Assembly (NCBI RefSeq): GCF_011302915.1
Contig: NZ_CP049872.1
Coordinates: 2,294,001 to 2,358,000, forward strand
From: Thermomonas sp. HDW16
GTDB lineage: Bacteria; Pseudomonadota; Gammaproteobacteria; Xanthomonadales; Xanthomonadaceae
Direction: 5' to 3'
Length of the DNA: 64,000 nt
Below are positions 26,381 through 35,966 of the stretch, piece after piece. Below the pieces are notes generated by a model that saw only the letters and a program-made list of their open reading frames with translations, searched no databases and had not been told where the DNA came from. A program made the translations under genes and the position numbers. Positions within the stretch are counted from its first letter, which is position 1. Every line of letters begins with the position of its first letter.

Positions 26381-26874
26381 TCTTCTGCCGGCGCATCGAC
26401 AGCCCGGTCGGCCCACTGATGCTGGCGGCGGACGAGAGCGGCCTGCGCCATATCGAATTCCGCGACAACCGCCACCCTGCCGACCGCAGCGATTGGCATG
26501 GCGGCGACAACGACATCCTCAACGCCACTGAAGCGCAACTGCGCGAATATTTCGATGGCGAACGCCGCGATTTCGACCTGCTGTTGGCGCCGCAGGGCAC
26601 CGACTTCCAGCGCGTGGTGTGGCAGGAACTGGCGCGGATTCCCTACGGCGTCACGATCAGCTATGCGCAACTCGCGCAACGCGTTGGCAATGCCAGCGCG
26701 ATGCGCGCGGTCGGCGCGGCGAATGGGCGCAACCCGCTGCCCATCGTGCTGCCCTGCCATCGGGTGATCGGTGCGGATGGATCGCTCACCGGTTTCGGCG
26801 GCGGCCTGCCGACCAAGCAATTCCTGCTGCGGCTGGAAGGCGCGCTGCCGGGCGAACAAGGCGGGCTCTTCTAA
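26377..26874 (+). CDS. ogt: Methylated-DNA--protein-cysteine methyltransferase
   Basis: This is a 165-residue suicide DNA-repair enzyme. The acceptor site is PCHRV ([10 protein letters not shown]), preceded by the helix-turn-helix segment ([35 protein letters not shown]). The N-terminal 80 residues are the usual small alpha/beta domain. It removes O6-alkyl groups from guanine. No Ada regulatory domain is attached. ATGA overlap with the phosphodiesterase gene implies co-transcription; the two have no evident shared function. Confidence 0.93.
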   Translation: MIFCRRIDSPVGPLMLAADESGLRHIEFRDNRHPADRSDWHGGDNDILNATEAQLREYFDGERRDFDLLLAPQGTDFQRVVWQELARIPYGVTISYAQLAQRVGNASAMRAVGAANGRNPLPIVLPCHRVIGADGSLTGFGGGLPTKQFLLRLEGALPGEQGGLF

Positions 26875-26885
26875 GGAACGGCGTT

Positions 26886-28121
26886 CTAGGCCAGCAAGTC
26901 CTTCATCGCGGCGCGATAGCGCGCGGCAATCGCGTCACGGTTGCGATGCCGGCCATCCTCCACCACGCGCGTGCCTGCGACTTCGACATCGCGCACCACG
27001 TTCGCGTTGCCGCTGAAGATCCAGCGATCCACCACGTCCGCCTCGACCGCACCGGCCAGGATCGGCGCATCCGCATCCAGCACGATGCGGTCATCCGCCG
27101 CGAAACCGGTGCTGTCCGCCGCGCTTGCCAGCGCCCCATCCAGCAGAGTCACGCCAACACTCGGCACGCGCATGCTGGACGCGATATTGCGACGGCGTGC
27201 GAACAAGCGCTGCCCGTATTCCAGCCAGCGCAATTCCTCCACCGGCGATACCGAGATATGCGAATCCGAGCCCACGCCCCAACGGCCGCCGGCATCCAGG
27301 TAATCGCGTAGCGGGAACAGGCCATCGCCCAGGTTCGCTTCGGTCGTCGTGCAAATCGCCGCCGTTGCGCCGCTGCGGGCGATGCCCTGCACTTCGGCAT
27401 CGTCCAGATGGGTGGCGTGCACCAGAGTCCAGTGCGCATCGACCGGCGCATTGTCCAGCAGCCACTGCACCGGCCGCGCGCCACGCACGGCCACGCATTC
27501 GTCCACTTCTGCCGTTTGTTCGGCGATATGGATATGGATGCGCGCATCGTCCGGCAATCCCGCCAGCACTTCGCGCATTGCAACTTCCGGCACTGCGCGC
27601 AGGCTGTGCAGCGCGCAGCCGATGCGCACGCTTTCGCCTTCGTCGTCGCGCAGAGTGTCGAGCAGGCGCAGGTAGGCCTCGACCTCGTGGCCGAAGCGGC
27701 GCTGGCGTTCGGACAATGGCCGCCCATCGAAACCGCCGCTCATGTACAGCACGGGCAACAGGGTGATGCGGATGCCGGTATCGCGCGCGGCGCGCAGCAA
27801 TGCGCGAGACATCGCCGCGTGATCCGCGTACGGCCGGCCATCCGGCGCATGGTGCAGGTAATGGAATTCGCAGACCGTGGTGTAGCCGGCTTCCAGCATT
27901 TCCACGTACAGCTGCGAAGCCACCGCGTGCAGCAATTCGGGGTCGAAGCGCGCGGCCATGCCGTACATGGTTTCGCGCCAGGTCCAGAACGAATCGGCGG
28001 GATCGGTCTGGCGTTCGGCCATGCCGGCCATCGCACGCTGGAAGGCGTGCGAATGCAGGTTGGCGATGCCGGGCAGGGCCCAGCCGCGTGGCGTGCGATA
28101 TGGTGCTGCTGGTTCAGGCAT
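26886..28121 (-). CDS. hutF: Formimidoylglutamate deiminase
   Basis: This is a 411-residue amidohydrolase that turns formimino-glutamate into N-formylglutamate. Metal ligands appear in [31 protein letters not shown] and [10 protein letters not shown]. Family members are about 450 residues. Here the start at 28121 ([18 protein letters not shown]) leaves out most of the N-terminal beta-strand cap that normally precedes the HSH motif. The frame upstream is antisense to the chloride-transporter gene and does not restore it. The catalytic barrel is complete. Confidence 0.88.
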   Translation of the reverse strand: MPEPAAPYRTPRGWALPGIANLHSHAFQRAMAGMAERQTDPADSFWTWRETMYGMAARFDPELLHAVASQLYVEMLEAGYTTVCEFHYLHHAPDGRPYADHAAMSRALLRAARDTGIRITLLPVLYMSGGFDGRPLSERQRRFGHEVEAYLRLLDTLRDDEGESVRIGCALHSLRAVPEVAMREVLAGLPDDARIHIHIAEQTAEVDECVAVRGARPVQWLLDNAPVDAHWTLVHATHLDDAEVQGIARSGATAAICTTTEANLGDGLFPLRDYLDAGGRWGVGSDSHISVSPVEELRWLEYGQRLFARRRNIASSMRVPSVGVTLLDGALASAADSTGFAADDRIVLDADAPILAGAVEADVVDRWIFSGNANVVRDVEVAGTRVVEDGRHRNRDAIAARYRAAMKDLLA

Positions 28122-28170
28122 GCACGCATTCTGCCCGAGCGACTGACGTGCCGCATGCGACAATGCCGCA

Positions 28171-29502
28171 ATGCCGATGCAACACGATCCCGAAACCGGC
28201 CTGGACGGGTTGCTCTCCGCCCAGCTCTGGAAACGCCGCGCCGTATTGTGGGGTGGCGCGGTGCTGGTGGCATTGGCGGCGATCGCCTTCGCCAAGGCCA
28301 GCGATTCCGCCTTCGGCCTGTTCCATCGCGCGGTCGCGGCATCGCCATGGTGGTCGTTGGCGATCACCCCGGCAATGTTCGCCCTGCTGGCCTGGGTCAC
28401 TTCGCGCGGGTTGCAGGCAACTCGCGGCAGCGGCATTCCGCAGGTGATCGCCGGCTTGCGCATGAATGCCGAAGAACGCCAACGACATCTTTCGATGAAG
28501 GTCGCGGCGGCAAAGATGGCGCTGACCGTAGCCGGGCTGCTGGGTGGCGCGTCGATTGGACGGGAGGGGCCCACCGTGCATGTCGGCGCCGGCATCATGC
28601 ACGCGCTGGGCCGGCGTTTCGGCTTCCACGACGACTACCAGGCACGACGATTCCTGCTGGCAGGCGGCGCCGCCGGCATCGCTGCGGCGTTCAACACGCC
28701 GCTGGCCGGCGTGGTGTTCGCCATCGAGGAACTTGGCGGCGCCTTCGAGCACCGCTTCTCCGGCACCCTGCTGACCGCGGTGATCGTCGGTGGCGTGGTG
28801 TCGCTGGCATTGCTCGGCAACTACACCTATTTCGGCCGCGTCAACGTGGTACTGCCCTTGCGCCAGGCATGGCTGGCAGTATTGCTGTGCGGCACCGTGT
28901 GCGGACTGGTCGGCGGCGCGTTCAGCCGCATGTTGCTGGCCTCGATGGATGGCAAGCCACGTTGGTTGGGCGCGTTGCGCCGGCAGCATCCGGTGCTGTT
29001 GGCGGGCCTGTGCGGCTTGACCCTGGCGGGTCTTGGCATCGCGTTCGGCAATGGCGCGTTCGGCACCGGCTACGAGCAGGCACGCAGCCTGGTGCAGGGC
29101 CATGCATTGGTCAGCGGCGAATTCGGCTTGGTCAAGTTCGCCGCCAACCTGGTGTCGTACGTGGCCGGCATCCCCGGCGGATTGTTCTCACCGGCATTGG
29201 CGGTCGGCGCCGGTCTCGGCCAGAACCTGTCGATGCTGATGCCACATGCGCCGGCCACTGCATTCGTGTTGCTGGGCATGTGCGGCTACCTGACCGGCGT
29301 CACCCAGGCGCCGCTCACCTCGGCGGTGATCTCGATGGAGATGACCGACAACCAGGACATGTTGTTGCCGATCCTGGCCACGGTGCTGATCGCGCGCGGG
29401 GCGTCGGCACTGGTCTGCCGTGTTCCCGTGTACAAGGCGCTGGCGCAACGCTTGCTGCCCGCGAATCCCGCCAAACCGACACCTGTGGAGTCCGCCACGT
29501 GA
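28171..29502 (+). CDS. ClC-family chloride channel/transporter
   Basis: This is a 443-residue inner-membrane protein with the three anion-site motifs of Cl[16 protein letters not shown] (holding the gating Glu) and [15 protein letters not shown]. The internal Glu in [13 protein letters not shown] corresponds to the proton-pathway Glu of E. coli ClC, so it is likely a Cl-/H+ antiporter rather than a channel. It has no C-terminal CBS domains. It is divergent from hutF (49-base gap) and overlaps hutI by four bases (GTGA), an unusual partnership. Confidence 0.9.
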   Translation: MPMQHDPETGLDGLLSAQLWKRRAVLWGGAVLVALAAIAFAKASDSAFGLFHRAVAASPWWSLAITPAMFALLAWVTSRGLQATRGSGIPQVIAGLRMNAEERQRHLSMKVAAAKMALTVAGLLGGASIGREGPTVHVGAGIMHALGRRFGFHDDYQARRFLLAGGAAGIAAAFNTPLAGVVFAIEELGGAFEHRFSGTLLTAVIVGGVVSLALLGNYTYFGRVNVVLPLRQAWLAVLLCGTVCGLVGGAFSRMLLASMDGKPRWLGALRRQHPVLLAGLCGLTLAGLGIAFGNGAFGTGYEQARSLVQGHALVSGEFGLVKFAANLVSYVAGIPGGLFSPALAVGAGLGQNLSMLMPHAPATAFVLLGMCGYLTGVTQAPLTSAVISMEMTDNQDMLLPILATVLIARGASALVCRVPVYKALAQRLLPANPAKPTPVESAT

Positions 29503-30719
29503 ATCAACCGCGTTTCGATGGCCTGCTGCTGGGCGCCACGCTGGCCACGCTGGATGCAGATGCCGGCTATGGCTTGGTCGAGGATGGCGCACTGGGCTGG
29601 AGAGATGGCGTCATCGCGTATGCGGGCGCACGCCATGCCCTGCCCGGCGACATCGAAGACCTGGCCGACGAAGTGATCGAAACCGATGCGCTGATCACCC
29701 CGGGACTGGTCGATTGCCACACCCACGCGGTCTTCACTGGCGACCGTGCCGCGGAATTCGAGCTGCGCTTGCAGGGCGCGAGTTATGGGGAGATCGCACG
29801 CGCGGGCGGCGGCATCCTGTCCACCGTGCGCGCGGTGCGTGCAGCAAGCGAAGACGAGCTGTTGCGACAATCGGAACCACGCGTTGCTGCACTGATTCGC
29901 GATGGCGTGACCACGCTGGAGATCAAATCCGGCTACGGGCTGGACTTCGACAATGAACGCAAGATGCTGCGCGTTGCACGCGCACTCGGCGAACGCCACG
30001 GCATCGAGATCAAGACCACGTATCTCGGCGCGCACGCGTTGCCGCCGGAATACAAGGACGACGCCGACCGCTATATCGATGCCGTGATCGACTGGATGCC
30101 GCGCCTGCATGCCGAAGGCCTGGTGGATGCTGTGGATGCGTTCTGCGAAGGCATCGGCTTCACGCCCGCGCAGACGCGACGTGTGTTCGAAGCTGCTCGT
30201 GCACTCGGTCTGCCGGTGAAACTGCATGCCGACCAGCTCAGCGATCTTGGCGGTGCAGCGCTATCGGCGAGTTTCGATGGCCTGTCCGCCGACCACATCG
30301 AATACACCGGCGACGATGGCGTGCGCGCGATGGCCGCACACGGCACCGTCGCGGTGCTGCTGCCCGGCGCTTTCCATGTATTGCGCGAAACGAAACTGCC
30401 GCCGCTCGATGCCCTGCGTGCGCATGGTGTGCCGATGGCGGTGGCCACCGACTGCAACCCGGGCACCTCGCCCCTGCTGTCGCTGCGGCAGGCCATGCAA
30501 CTGGCCTGCACGCATTTCAGGCTGACCCCGGAAGAAGCCCTGCGCGGCGCCACCGTCAACGCGGCGAAAGCATTGGGGCTTGCGGATCGCGGCGTGTTGC
30601 GCGTCGGCCTGCGTGCGGATTTCGCCCTGTGGCAGATCCAACGCCCCGCCGAGCTTTGTTATTGGTTGGGCGGACGCCTGCTGCAAGCCACGTATGCCGG
30701 TGGCCACCGGCTCGCCTGA
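29499..30719 (+). CDS. hutI: Imidazolonepropionase
   Basis: This is a 406-residue amidohydrolase that opens the imidazolone ring to give formimino-glutamate, the substrate of HutF. Signatures are [41 protein letters not shown] and [13 protein letters not shown]. It starts with GTG at 29499, inside the stop of the chloride-transporter gene, so translation is probably coupled. The next gene follows after 31 bases on the same strand. Confidence 0.94.
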   Translation: MNQPRFDGLLLGATLATLDADAGYGLVEDGALGWRDGVIAYAGARHALPGDIEDLADEVIETDALITPGLVDCHTHAVFTGDRAAEFELRLQGASYGEIARAGGGILSTVRAVRAASEDELLRQSEPRVAALIRDGVTTLEIKSGYGLDFDNERKMLRVARALGERHGIEIKTTYLGAHALPPEYKDDADRYIDAVIDWMPRLHAEGLVDAVDAFCEGIGFTPAQTRRVFEAARALGLPVKLHADQLSDLGGAALSASFDGLSADHIEYTGDDGVRAMAAHGTVAVLLPGAFHVLRETKLPPLDALRAHGVPMAVATDCNPGTSPLLSLRQAMQLACTHFRLTPEEALRGATVNAAKALGLADRGVLRVGLRADFALWQIQRPAELCYWLGGRLLQATYAGGHRLA

Positions 30720-30750
30720 TCGCCTTGCACGACCCAACGCGGAGAACGCC

Positions 30751-31961
30751 ATGCGCCATCGCTTGCTCGTCGTTTCGCTCTCGCTCGCACTGCCCCTGCT
30801 GGCGGCCAGCGCACAGGCACAGGACGCCGCCGATCGGCTGGCGCAAGACGCGATCATCGTCGATACCCATATCGATGCACCTGGCATCCTGATGGACAAA
30901 TGGCGGATCTTGGCGCCGAAGCCAAGGATCGCGAATTCGACTATCCAAAGGCGCGCGCCGGCGGCCTGGACGTGGCGTTCATGTCGATCTACACCTCGCC
31001 GAAGCAGGACGACGACGGCAGCGCCTGGCAAGTCGCCAACGAAATGATCGACGGCGTGGAAGCGCTGGTGCAGCGGCACCCGGACAGGTTCGCCATCCTC
31101 ACCTCCCCGCGCGACACCAACCGCCTGCTGGAAGACGGGCGCGTACTGCTGCCGCTGGGCATGGAGAACGGCGCGCCGCTCGGCGACAAGCTGGCGAACG
31201 TGCTGTTCTTCTTCGACCGTGGGGTGCGCTACATCACCCTGGCGCATAGCGCGGCCAACCGCATCGCCGATTCTTCGTATGCGCTTGAGAAAAAATGGAA
31301 TGGGCTGAGCCCGTTCGGCCGCGACGTGGTGCGCGAGATGAATCGCCTGGGGATCATTGTGGATGTCTCGCACCTGGGCGATGCCTCGGCGAAGGAAGCG
31401 ATCGCGCTGAGCACGGTGCCGGTGATCGCCAGCCATTCGGCCTTCCGCCATTTCACTCCCGGCTTCGAGCGCAATATCAGCGATGACATCGCCAAGGCCG
31501 TTGCAGCCAAAGGCGGCGTGGTACAGGTGCCGTTCGGCACCGCCTTCATCGACCCCGCCAGCGCCGCCGATACCCAGGCGCATTTCCGCGCGATCAACGA
31601 CTTCAACCTGCGCAACACCGAACTGAAGGCGCAAGGCAAACCCGGGCAGGATCGCACCGCCTTCGACAAGGCCTGGAACGAGGCGCACCCAACACACAGC
31701 AGCACGCTGGCGCAGGTGCTGGACCAGATCGACTACGGGGTGAAGCTGATCGGCATCGACCATGTCGGGATCGGCTCGGACTTCGACGGCGTCGATGGCG
31801 AACTGCCGGCCGAACTCAAGACCGTGGCCGATTTCCCCCATCTGGTCGCCGGCCTGCAAGCGCGTGGCTACAAGGACGCCGACATCCGCAAGATCCTGGG
31901 CGGCAACCTGTTGCGCGCATGGACGGCGATTGAAGCCGGCGCGAAAAAGCCCGCACGCTGA
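30751..31961 (+). pseudogene. Membrane (renal-type, M19) dipeptidase, frameshifted
   Basis: A secreted zinc dipeptidase gene. The first part has a signal peptide (LLVVSLSLALPLLAASAQA) and the metal motif IIVDTHIDAPG, ending at Trp51. The frame is then lost by one missing base, most simply a G near 30901-30904. It continues in another frame (DLGAEAKDREFDYPKARAGG) with all later motifs: LAHSAANRIAD, VDVSHLGD, ASHSAFRHF and GIGSDFDG. The repaired protein would be 403 residues, the normal size. As written, no complete enzyme is made. The start is preceded by GGAGA. An assembly error is possible. Confidence 0.85.
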
Positions 31962-31978
31962 TCCGCACGCCTAAAACG

Positions 31979-32006
31979 CGAAAACCCCGCCGAGGCGGGG
32001 TTTTCG
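31979..32006. terminator. Bidirectional rho-independent terminator
   Basis: A 13-base perfect inverted repeat (CGAAAACCCCGCC and its complement) around a two-base centre, with A and T runs in the outer arms, lies between the dipeptidase gene and the convergent bTHX gene. Confidence 0.9.
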
Positions 32007-32021
32007 TCGCATCGCCGGCGA

Positions 32022-32201
32022 TCAGGCCTTGGCGACGGCTTTCTTGGCAACGGCCTTCTTGGCAACCGACTTGGTCGCAGCCTTCTTCACCGCCGGCGCC
32101 GCAGCGGTGCCGGCAGCCTTGGTCACGGTCTTCGAACGCGCGTTGCCGTAGCTGGAGTTGTAGCGCTTGCCCTTGGCAGTCTTGCGGTCGCCCTTGCCCA
32201 T
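32022..32201 (-). CDS. 30S ribosomal protein bTHX with Lys/Ala tail
   Basis: This is a 59-residue basic protein. The N-terminal 29 residues, MGKGDRKTAKGKRYNSSYGNARS and on, match ribosomal protein THX, a short peptide buried in the head of the 30S subunit. The rest is an extension rich in Ala and Lys with a repeated VAKKA motif; Thermus THX is only about 26 residues. AGGAG lies seven bases before the ATG. It stands alone, ending at the shared terminator. Confidence 0.87.
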   Translation of the reverse strand: MGKGDRKTAKGKRYNSSYGNARSKTVTKAAGTAAAPAVKKAATKSVAKKAVAKKAVAKA

Positions 32202-32267
32202 CGTGTTGCTCCTGAATCGTATGAGTTGAATCGCGACACGCGCGAGGGCGCGAATTCTAGCACGCGA

Positions 32268-32675
32268 TCAATGCGCGCAGCTGGCACCATGCACATGACC
32301 GGCATTGAGCTTCAGGTTGGCCAGGTGCGCCAATCCCACCAGCGTGCCGCCCAAGGTCATCACCAACGCATGCGGCCAGACCGATTCGTGCAACGGCCGG
32401 TACAGCACGCCCAGCCACAGGATCAGCAGGCCCGGCAACATCAGCGCCAGCGCCTGCCACAGGCGGTGGCGCTGATAACCGGACAGTACGCTGTAACCGC
32501 CCACCAGGGTGGCGAAGAGGACGAAGGCCTGCTCGAAACGCTCATCCAGCACGCCGCCCAGGCCCAGCGTGGGCAACAAGGCGATCAGCAACGGCAACAA
32601 CGCGCAATGCAGCGCGCACAGTAGCGAACCAGTCGCGCCGAGGCGGTCTAGCAGGCGGTGTTGCGTCCGAGTCAT
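32268..32675 (-). CDS. MerC-domain membrane protein
   Basis: This is a 135-residue protein with four membrane helices. The first carries the MerC cysteine pair (LLCALHCALLP). The C-terminus is His/Cys-rich (NAGHVHGASCAH). MerC proteins import Hg(II) in mercury operons, but many chromosomal copies are found in zinc-starvation regulons and may carry zinc. No mer genes are nearby. A Zur-box-like palindrome lies one base before the ATG, and no ribosome site fits between, so a leaderless transcript is possible. An upstream ATG at 32732 would overlap znuB. Confidence 0.8.
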   Translation of the reverse strand: MTRTQHRLLDRLGATGSLLCALHCALLPLLIALLPTLGLGGVLDERFEQAFVLFATLVGGYSVLSGYQRHRLWQALALMLPGLLILWLGVLYRPLHESVWPHALVMTLGGTLVGLAHLANLKLNAGHVHGASCAH

Positions 32676-32676
32676 T

Positions 32677-32689
32677 GTTATATTGTAAC
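32677..32689 (-). promoter_or_regulatory. Zur-box-like palindrome at merC-type gene
   Basis: On the minus strand this reads GTTACAATATAAC, one mismatch from the enterobacterial Zur core GTTATAATATAAC. It sits between znuB and the MerC gene, ending one base before the MerC start codon. It is placed to repress MerC alone when zinc is plentiful (inference). Confidence 0.6.
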
Positions 32690-32718
32690 GATCGATGCGG
32701 CTGGCGGTGTGAACGCCA

Positions 32719-33531
32719 TCAAGCCGCGACATCCAATGCGGCCTGATTCGCATCCTGCGCCGGATGCACGCGACGCACCGCCGGGATCGCCTGCGCCAAC
32801 AAGGCACAGCCTGCCAACACCCAGACGATCATCGCCCCGCTCGGCAGATCCAGCACCGCCGACAACACCAATCCGCCGATGTAGCCCGCCAAACCGATCA
32901 GGTAGGCGGCGACCAGCCGCGTCCGGCCCTGCATGTTGATCGTCGCCAGCGCCGGCACGATCAGGCTTGCGAAGACCAGGTACACGCCCACCAGCTGCAC
33001 CGAGGCGGTGATCGCCAGTGCGAACAGGGCATAGAACAGCAAGCCGGTGAGCCGGCCGCGACGCAGCCACATCGCGCCCAGCAGGATCGCCGACAGGATC
33101 GCCGCGGGAATCAGCTGGCCATAACTCACCCACAGGATCTGCCCGACCAGCAAGTCCTTGAGGTGCTCGCCACCCTGTGGATTGTCGGCCAGCAGCAACA
33201 GCCCACCGGTCGCGGCCAGCACGAACAGGGTACCGATCAGGGGTTCCTGCAGCTGTGGCCAGCGCCGGTCGGTCCAGGCCAGCAGGCCGGCACCGCCCAG
33301 CGCCGCAGCCGCGGCCGCGAATTGCACGCCGAATCCATGTTCGTCCACGCCCAGGTACTGCGCCAGGATCACGCCCAGCCCGGCGATCTGCGCGATCGCC
33401 AAATCGATGAAGATGATCCCGCGGTTCAACACCTGCTTGCCCAACGGCACGTGGGTGGACAGCACGATCAACCCGGCCACGCAGGCTGGGCCGAGGATGC
33501 CGATATCCAGCCCTTCCCAGTTCAGCGTCAC
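32719..33531 (-). CDS. znuB: Metal (zinc) ABC transporter permease
   Basis: This is a 270-residue permease of the ABC-3 family with about eight helices (GIIFIDLAIAQIAGLGVILAQYLG, LVGVYLVFASLIVPALA). It starts within the last codons of znuA (ATGA overlap), so the two are co-translated. With ZnuA it should import Zn(II). The expected ATPase subunit ZnuC is not encoded beside it or anywhere in this window. A short Asp/Ala-rich tail ends at 32719. Confidence 0.87.
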   Translation of the reverse strand: MTLNWEGLDIGILGPACVAGLIVLSTHVPLGKQVLNRGIIFIDLAIAQIAGLGVILAQYLGVDEHGFGVQFAAAAAALGGAGLLAWTDRRWPQLQEPLIGTLFVLAATGGLLLLADNPQGGEHLKDLLVGQILWVSYGQLIPAAILSAILLGAMWLRRGRLTGLLFYALFALAITASVQLVGVYLVFASLIVPALATINMQGRTRLVAAYLIGLAGYIGGLVLSAVLDLPSGAMIVWVLAGCALLAQAIPAVRRVHPAQDANQAALDVAA

Positions 33532-34427
33532 TTGGCGGCCCCCAGCAACTTGTCGATGGTGGAATCAAACAGGCCGAACAGATCCTTCGACTGCGCATCG
33601 CCGCCGACCGTGAACGGCAGGGTGACTGCCGGCACGCCAGTGCGTTCGGACAGCCAATCGGCCGGCTTCGGATCCTGGTACGCCGCGCGCACGATCACCA
33701 AGGTGTCGCTGTCCTTGGTCGTGCCAACCAGCGCGGCCAGATGCGCCGCCGTCGGCGGCACTGCCGGCTTCGGTTCCAGCGCCCCGATCTGCTGGATGCC
33801 CAGCCAATCCCACAGGTACGGCCAGCTGATGTGGTGGACCACCACCTTGCGGCCCTTGAGCGGCGCAGCCTCGGCCTTCCAGCGCACCATCGCGGCCAGC
33901 CAGCGCTTCGTGAAGTCGTCGGTGCGCGTCTGGTAGGTGGCGGCATTGGCGGGGTCGACCTGCGCCAACCGTGCGCCCAGCGCCTTGGCGATCACCAGGA
34001 TGCGGCGCGGATCCATCTGCACGTGCGGATTGCCGTCAGGGTGGACGTCGCCGTTGGCGCGATCCAGCGTGGTCGGCACTTCCAGCCGCTTCACCTGCAT
34101 CGCCGCCATGAACGCACCGGGACCGCTCGCGACCTTGGTGTTGCCGGACTGCTGCAGCAATTGCGGCAGCCAGCCTACTTCAAGGCCGGCGCCGGTGCAG
34201 ACCACGAGATCGGCGGCACGCACCTTGGCGATCAGGCTGGGTTTGGCTTCGATCACGTGCACGTCCTGCAGCGCGGTCGTGGCGACGTCGACATCGACCT
34301 TGTCGCCAGCCAGTTCCTGCACCAGCGAGCCCCATTCGGGTTCGCAGGCAAATACCTTCAATTTCGCCTGCGCTGGCGTGGACAGCAACGCGGCAAGCAA
34401 CAGGACGGGAATCGCAAGCAGTTTCAT
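33528..34427 (-). CDS. znuA: Zinc-binding periplasmic protein ZnuA-like
   Basis: This is a 299-residue substrate-binding protein of the cluster-9 (TroA) family. It has a cleaved signal peptide (LLAIPVLLLAALLSTPAQA), the family strand VFACEPEWGSLVQELAG, metal-site histidines in DVHVIEAKPS, GNPHVQMDPR and VVVHHISWPYL, and an acidic ligand near the C-terminus. The long His-rich loop of E. coli ZnuA is reduced to DVHPDGNPH. It lies ten bases downstream of the porin-like gene and overlaps znuB. Confidence 0.87.
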   Translation of the reverse strand: MKLLAIPVLLLAALLSTPAQAKLKVFACEPEWGSLVQELAGDKVDVDVATTALQDVHVIEAKPSLIAKVRAADLVVCTGAGLEVGWLPQLLQQSGNTKVASGPGAFMAAMQVKRLEVPTTLDRANGDVHPDGNPHVQMDPRRILVIAKALGARLAQVDPANAATYQTRTDDFTKRWLAAMVRWKAEAAPLKGRKVVVHHISWPYLWDWLGIQQIGALEPKPAVPPTAAHLAALVGTTKDSDTLVIVRAAYQDPKPADWLSERTGVPAVTLPFTVGGDAQSKDLFGLFDSTIDKLLGAAK

Positions 34428-34437
34428 CGTTGGCTCC

Positions 34438-35799
34438 TCAGAACTTGTGCGCGCCGTGGGCGCCGAAGCTGGTCTGGTATTGCAGGGTGATGGTGTTGTC
34501 GTTATCCGCAGGATTCGGCGTATCGCGGCTGAGCTGCAGGCGGAACAGGCTGAATTCGCTGTTGCGCCAAGTCAGTTGCACGCTGCCGCGGGACGGATCG
34601 AACGCACTGCCGAAGGGCAACGCGGCATCGCCCCACAACTTGTCGTAGCGGTAGCCCGCGTCCCAGGTCCGGTTGAAGCGATACACGCCCTCCAGGTAAG
34701 CGCCGCGACGCTGGCCGTTCCACGCAAGCGTGTTGCCTGCGTCCTCCGGATCGACCCACAGGCCATTGCGATCGTCGAGGATGTATTCGCCACGCAGGGT
34801 GAAGCCGCCGTCCTTGAAGTTGCCGTGCGGTGCCCACTTCCAGGTGGCATCGGCGATGTAGACCTTGGCATCACCGGCGAAACCGTCTTCGCTGCCGGCG
34901 GACTTGGTCTTCAGCATCGAGACACCCGCCAACCATTCGTTGTTTGCGCCGGCATCGCCGCCGATATGCGCGAACAACGTTCGCGTGCCGACGCCGCCCT
35001 GCTGCGCGCCGCCGCTTGGGTAGTGCTGCCCGCGGAACACCTCGCCACCGACTTCGAGGAACAGCGTGGTCGGTGCGACCCAGCGCAGCTGCGCGCCATC
35101 GTCGCCGTACTGGTTGCCGAGGAAGGCCTGGTACGGCAGCGGACGGTCGAAGAAACTGTCGGTATGCGCGTGGTGGCTGTTGAGGTAGCCAACATTGGAG
35201 AAGAACCGGCCCAGGCGCAGGCTGAAGCCGTTCGGCAACGCAGTGGTGTCGATGTAGGCCTCCTCGACGCCAAGGTGATCCTCGCCGTCCTCGCTGCCGA
35301 CCGCCATCGTCAGCTGGCCGTAGAACTTGTCATCGATGTTGGAGGACAGCGAAACCTCGCTTTCGCCCAGCGACAGCCCCTGCGCGCCAGGCCCGGCTTC
35401 ACCGGCCAGCGGGAAACCGCTGCGCACGTAGCCGTCCGGGTTGAGCGAATGGTGCGAATAGCTGCCGTTGAGGATGACGCTCATCGCCGGATTGAACGCG
35501 TTCGCGTTGCCGCTGCTACTGTTGTCGCCAGCGGGTGCGGCCACGCTGGTGGCCACGTCGGACGTAGACGCCTCTTCGGGCGCGGCCGCAAGTGCATCGA
35601 TGTCGGCTTCCATCGAATTGCCGGTCGTCGCGGGCGCACTCGCCATCGGCGCCGTCGTATTGCCCTTCATGGCCTGGATCTCGGCTTGCAATGCACGCAC
35701 TTGCGCTTCCAGCGTGGCGATGCGGTCGTGGTCGCTCTGCGCGAAGGCGGGCGCCGACATCGTCGATAGCAAGGCGAGCGCCAGCAAGGTCTTCTTCAT
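34438..35799 (-). CDS. Zinc-regulated outer-membrane porin-like protein
   Basis: This is a 453-residue exported protein. A signal peptide (LLALALLSTMSAPAFA) is followed by a short coiled-coil segment (RIATLEAQVRALQAEIQAM), an Ala/Ser/Thr linker and a long beta-rich barrel with alternating aromatic strands ending in a terminal Phe (GAHGAHKF), as outer-membrane barrels do. It has no TonB box or plug. It heads the znuA-znuB transcript and has a Zur-box-like site 28 bases before its start, so a role in zinc passage across the outer membrane is inferred. Confidence 0.75.
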   Translation of the reverse strand: MKKTLLALALLSTMSAPAFAQSDHDRIATLEAQVRALQAEIQAMKGNTTAPMASAPATTGNSMEADIDALAAAPEEASTSDVATSVAAPAGDNSSSGNANAFNPAMSVILNGSYSHHSLNPDGYVRSGFPLAGEAGPGAQGLSLGESEVSLSSNIDDKFYGQLTMAVGSEDGEDHLGVEEAYIDTTALPNGFSLRLGRFFSNVGYLNSHHAHTDSFFDRPLPYQAFLGNQYGDDGAQLRWVAPTTLFLEVGGEVFRGQHYPSGGAQQGGVGTRTLFAHIGGDAGANNEWLAGVSMLKTKSAGSEDGFAGDAKVYIADATWKWAPHGNFKDGGFTLRGEYILDDRNGLWVDPEDAGNTLAWNGQRRGAYLEGVYRFNRTWDAGYRYDKLWGDAALPFGSAFDPSRGSVQLTWRNSEFSLFRLQLSRDTPNPADNDNTITLQYQTSFGAHGAHKF

Positions 35800-35826
35800 G
35801 CCGATCCGATTCAATTCATTGCGTAA

Positions 35827-35844
35827 GTTATAACATAACATTTC
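35827..35844 (-). promoter_or_regulatory. Zur-box-like operator of the zinc operon
   Basis: The minus strand reads GAAATGTTATGTTATAAC, which follows the enterobacterial Zur consensus GAAATGTTATAATATAAC with two central differences. It is 28 bases upstream of the porin-like gene, in an AT-rich patch of GC-rich DNA. The nearby zur gene supports the call. The divergent MFS gene begins 123 bases away and could share control. Confidence 0.75.
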
Positions 35845-35966
35845 ATGAGCAACCCACGTCAACAGGATGATCGGCATGTGCGGCCAGCGAAGCCGCGCAC
35901 ATCAGGCACTTCAGCGTTCCATCGCCACCGATTGACGCCTGCGCGGCGTACAGGTGTCATGCGCCG

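Noticed and set aside
27408..30719. A 1103-codon open frame on the plus strand
   Set aside because: Only the last third (29499-30719) is a gene, hutI. The rest is antisense to hutF or out of frame with the chloride transporter, with Arg/Ala/Gly-rich composition typical of GC-rich shadow frames.
32268..32675. A mercury-resistance operon
   Set aside because: MerC-type protein only; no merR, merT, merP or merA is near, and the context is zinc uptake.
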